DNA of 6,352 nt, taken from the NCBI GenBank assembly GCA_020200195.1, contig JAIVJE010000098.1, positions 1-6,352 on the forward strand, read 5' to 3'. A model generated the notes under the pieces. The model was not told the origin of the DNA. It did no database searches and was given only the letters and a program-made list of their open reading frames with translations. This DNA is from Acidobacteriota bacterium (lineage in GTDB: Bacteria > Acidobacteriota > Vicinamibacteria > Vicinamibacterales > 2-12-FULL-66-21). Below are positions 5,213 through 6,352 of this stretch, in pieces (within the stretch, counting starts at the first letter, position 1; every line of letters begins with the position of its first letter). Made by a program: the position numbers and the translations under genes.

Positions 5213-6329
5213 CGCCCTGTCGGAGCAGAGTCGTCGGCCGCATCGATTTCGCCAATCGACCCCCGCGCATGTGGTGGCCCGGATTCTGGCGGTGCGTCAA
5301 GAGTTGGAAGCCCATCGCACGCGGCGGACGCGATTCCGCGGCGTCGGTGCGAGCGAGATCCAGGAGTTGCTGGAGCTCGAGCGACACCGTGTCCCAAGCG
5401 TCAGCACGATCGAGCGCGTGCTGCGTCGTCATCACGTTCGGCCGCATCGTGCGCCGCGCCACGGCGGGGGCCAGCCGTATCCGTGGCCGCGGGCGACCCG
5501 TCCCGGCGATCTGCACCAGACGGACTTGGTCGGGCCACGGTATGTGAGTGGGCCGCGTGGGGCTACGCGTTTCTATTCGATTCACACGATCGCCATCGTG
5601 GGCCGCGGCACGTGGGCGTCCCAAGTCCGCTACAAAACCGCCGACGCGCTCTGCGAGCACTTCGTCGGCGCCTGGGCGTGGCTGGGGCTGCCACGCCTCT
5701 CGCAGATCGACAACGAAATGGCTGCCACCGGTGGGGGCAAACATCGCTACGGGGTGTCGCTGGTGGCGCGACTCCATCTGCTGCTCGGAGTCCACGTGAT
5801 CTTTCTGCCCTTCGGCGAGCCCGGACGCAATCCGTTCGTCGAAAGCTTCAATGCCAGCTGGCAGAAATACGTGCTGCGGTACACCTGTCCCGACTTGCGG
5901 GCGGTCCGGCGGGTCAGCCTGGCGCATTGGCGCTTCTATCACGAGCAGAAAATCCATCGCGCCTTGCGCCGCAGCGTCGAGGGGGCTCGGCGGCCCGGCG
6001 AGTGGCTGCGGCTCCACCGGCCCGAGCTGCGTGCCCTGCCGCGCGGCTTCGCCCTGGCACGCTACCGCAATCCTCGAGGCGTGCTGCAGCTGCCGCTCGC
6101 ACGGGGGCAGGTGTCTTGGATTCAAAAGGTCGACGCCGACGGCCACATCACCATCAACGCGCGGCCGTACTTTGTCGGCAAACGACTGACGGGCCACTAC
6201 GTCCAAGCGACGCTGTTTACCCATCGGCGTCAGCTGATCGTGTACGACGTCAATCGGCACCGACTGAAAGCGTTTCCGTTCCCATTCGCCGAGCGGATCA
6301 TCCCGCCGCTCGTTCAACCATCGCGGTGA
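5190..6329 (+). CDS. IS481-like DDE transposase (rve integrase core), N-terminus disrupted or truncated
   Basis: This gene encodes a DNA transposase with an RNase-H-like catalytic domain. In the 379-residue frame from a weak TTG, SRRPH at 14-18 and the following RIL.VR helix are typical of the linker after the helix-turn-helix in IS481-like proteins. The catalytic residues are D112 (DLHQTDLVGP), D174 (QIDNE) and E218 (GRNPFVESFN), with 43 residues between the second Asp and the Glu. A C-terminal beta-rich domain (about 306-366, IQKVDADGHITINARPYFVG) matches the tail of this transposase subgroup. The usual N-terminal helix-turn-helix is absent, no ATG opens this frame, and a TGA at 5175-5177 closes it upstream. 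The strong ATG at 5153 is in another frame. The catalytic core looks intact, but the gene is probably damaged. The true start is uncertain. Confidence 0.75.
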   Translation: MLRTGSWSALSEQSRRPHRFRQSTPAHVVARILAVRQELEAHRTRRTRFRGVGASEIQELLELERHRVPSVSTIERVLRRHHVRPHRAPRHGGGQPYPWPRATRPGDLHQTDLVGPRYVSGPRGATRFYSIHTIAIVGRGTWASQVRYKTADALCEHFVGAWAWLGLPRLSQIDNEMAATGGGKHRYGVSLVARLHLLLGVHVIFLPFGEPGRNPFVESFNASWQKYVLRYTCPDLRAVRRVSLAHWRFYHEQKIHRALRRSVEGARRPGEWLRLHRPELRALPRGFALARYRNPRGVLQLPLARGQVSWIQKVDADGHITINARPYFVGKRLTGHYVQATLFTHRRQLIVYDVNRHRLKAFPFPFAERIIPPLVQPSR

Positions 6330-6341
6330 CACACGGTGGCC

Positions 6342-6352
6342 TGTGGAAGCTG
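6342..6352 (-). repeat. Possible start of the right terminal inverted repeat
   Basis: TGTGGAAGCTG, 12 bases after the transposase stop, resembles TGTTGAAGGCTG, the reverse complement of 5077-5088 at the left end, with one mismatch and one missing base. The window ends here, so the match cannot be extended and may be chance. Confidence 0.3.

Larger units (their letters stand above)
5047..6352 (+). mobile_element. IS481-like insertion sequence, right end not resolved in the window
   Basis: The unit consists of a left-end repeat block (5054-5105), an SD-masking hairpin (5121-5151) and a DDE transposase gene (to 6329). The left boundary is placed just after the heptamers at 5046, where the sequence character changes; the exact terminus is a guess. 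A short stretch at 6342-6352 resembles the reverse complement of the left repeat (10 of 12 positions with one mismatch and one gap), so the right terminal repeat may begin there and continue past the window edge. No target-site duplication can be checked. Confidence 0.55.

Noticed and set aside
5043..6332. A 429-codon open frame on the minus strand opposite the transposase.
   Set aside because: It is antisense to a gene with a complete DDE triad and shows no recognisable domain. It also runs through the hairpin and repeat block, which are clearly non-coding.
5153..6352. Plus-strand frame from ATG 5153, open to the window edge for about 400 codons.
   Set aside because: Beyond the first 20 or so residues it becomes low-complexity, whereas the frame beginning at 5178 holds all catalytic motifs. 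Only the first residues were kept, as a remnant.

Overview
The window is GC-rich bacterial DNA with tightly packed genes. It holds the end of a Tad (tight adherence / Flp pilus) secretion operon, then a small Smr-domain gene on the opposite strand, then a transposase. The order CpaF/TadA ATPase, TadB, TadC, an extra AAA+ ATPase, and the GC-rich coding style fit an environmental bacterium. Acidobacteriota (Vicinamibacteria-like) is my best guess, but it rests on general resemblance and not on a marker gene.

Layout. Positions 1-774 hold the C-terminal half of a CpaF/TadA secretion ATPase whose 5' end lies outside the window. The start of tadB (774) overlaps its stop, and tadC (1753) follows one base after tadB. 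These two are the paired T2SF inner-membrane platform proteins that the ATPase drives. After 24 bases comes a cytoplasmic AAA+ ATPase with an N-terminal winged-helix-like segment (2695-4020). It overlaps by ATGA an integral-membrane methyltransferase of the isoprenylcysteine carboxyl methyltransferase (ICMT)/PEMT type (4017-4736). All five genes run in the same direction with overlaps or short gaps, so they probably form one transcription unit. The last two are not core Tad components and may be accessory functions of this pilus lineage.

At 4755-5027 a stand-alone Smr domain protein lies convergently on the minus strand. Heptamer repeats of the form NNAGGAG sit at both ends of this gene in inverted orientation. 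The stop codons of both convergent genes and the smr ribosome binding site all fall inside the repeats. The two arms (4755-4775 and 5026-5046) match at 18 of 21 positions as an inverted repeat, and the remaining differences include two that would still pair as G-U in RNA.

From about 5047 to beyond the right edge lies an insertion-sequence-like unit. It has a two-copy 26-bp tandem repeat at its left end, a strong hairpin covering the best ribosome binding site, and an IS481-like DDE transposase. The catalytic domain is intact. However, the well-placed start codon is in a different frame from the catalytic part and the usual N-terminal helix-turn-helix is missing, so the gene has probably suffered an internal deletion or frameshift. 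No gap longer than 300 bases lacks a gene, and no tRNA, rRNA or CRISPR was seen.
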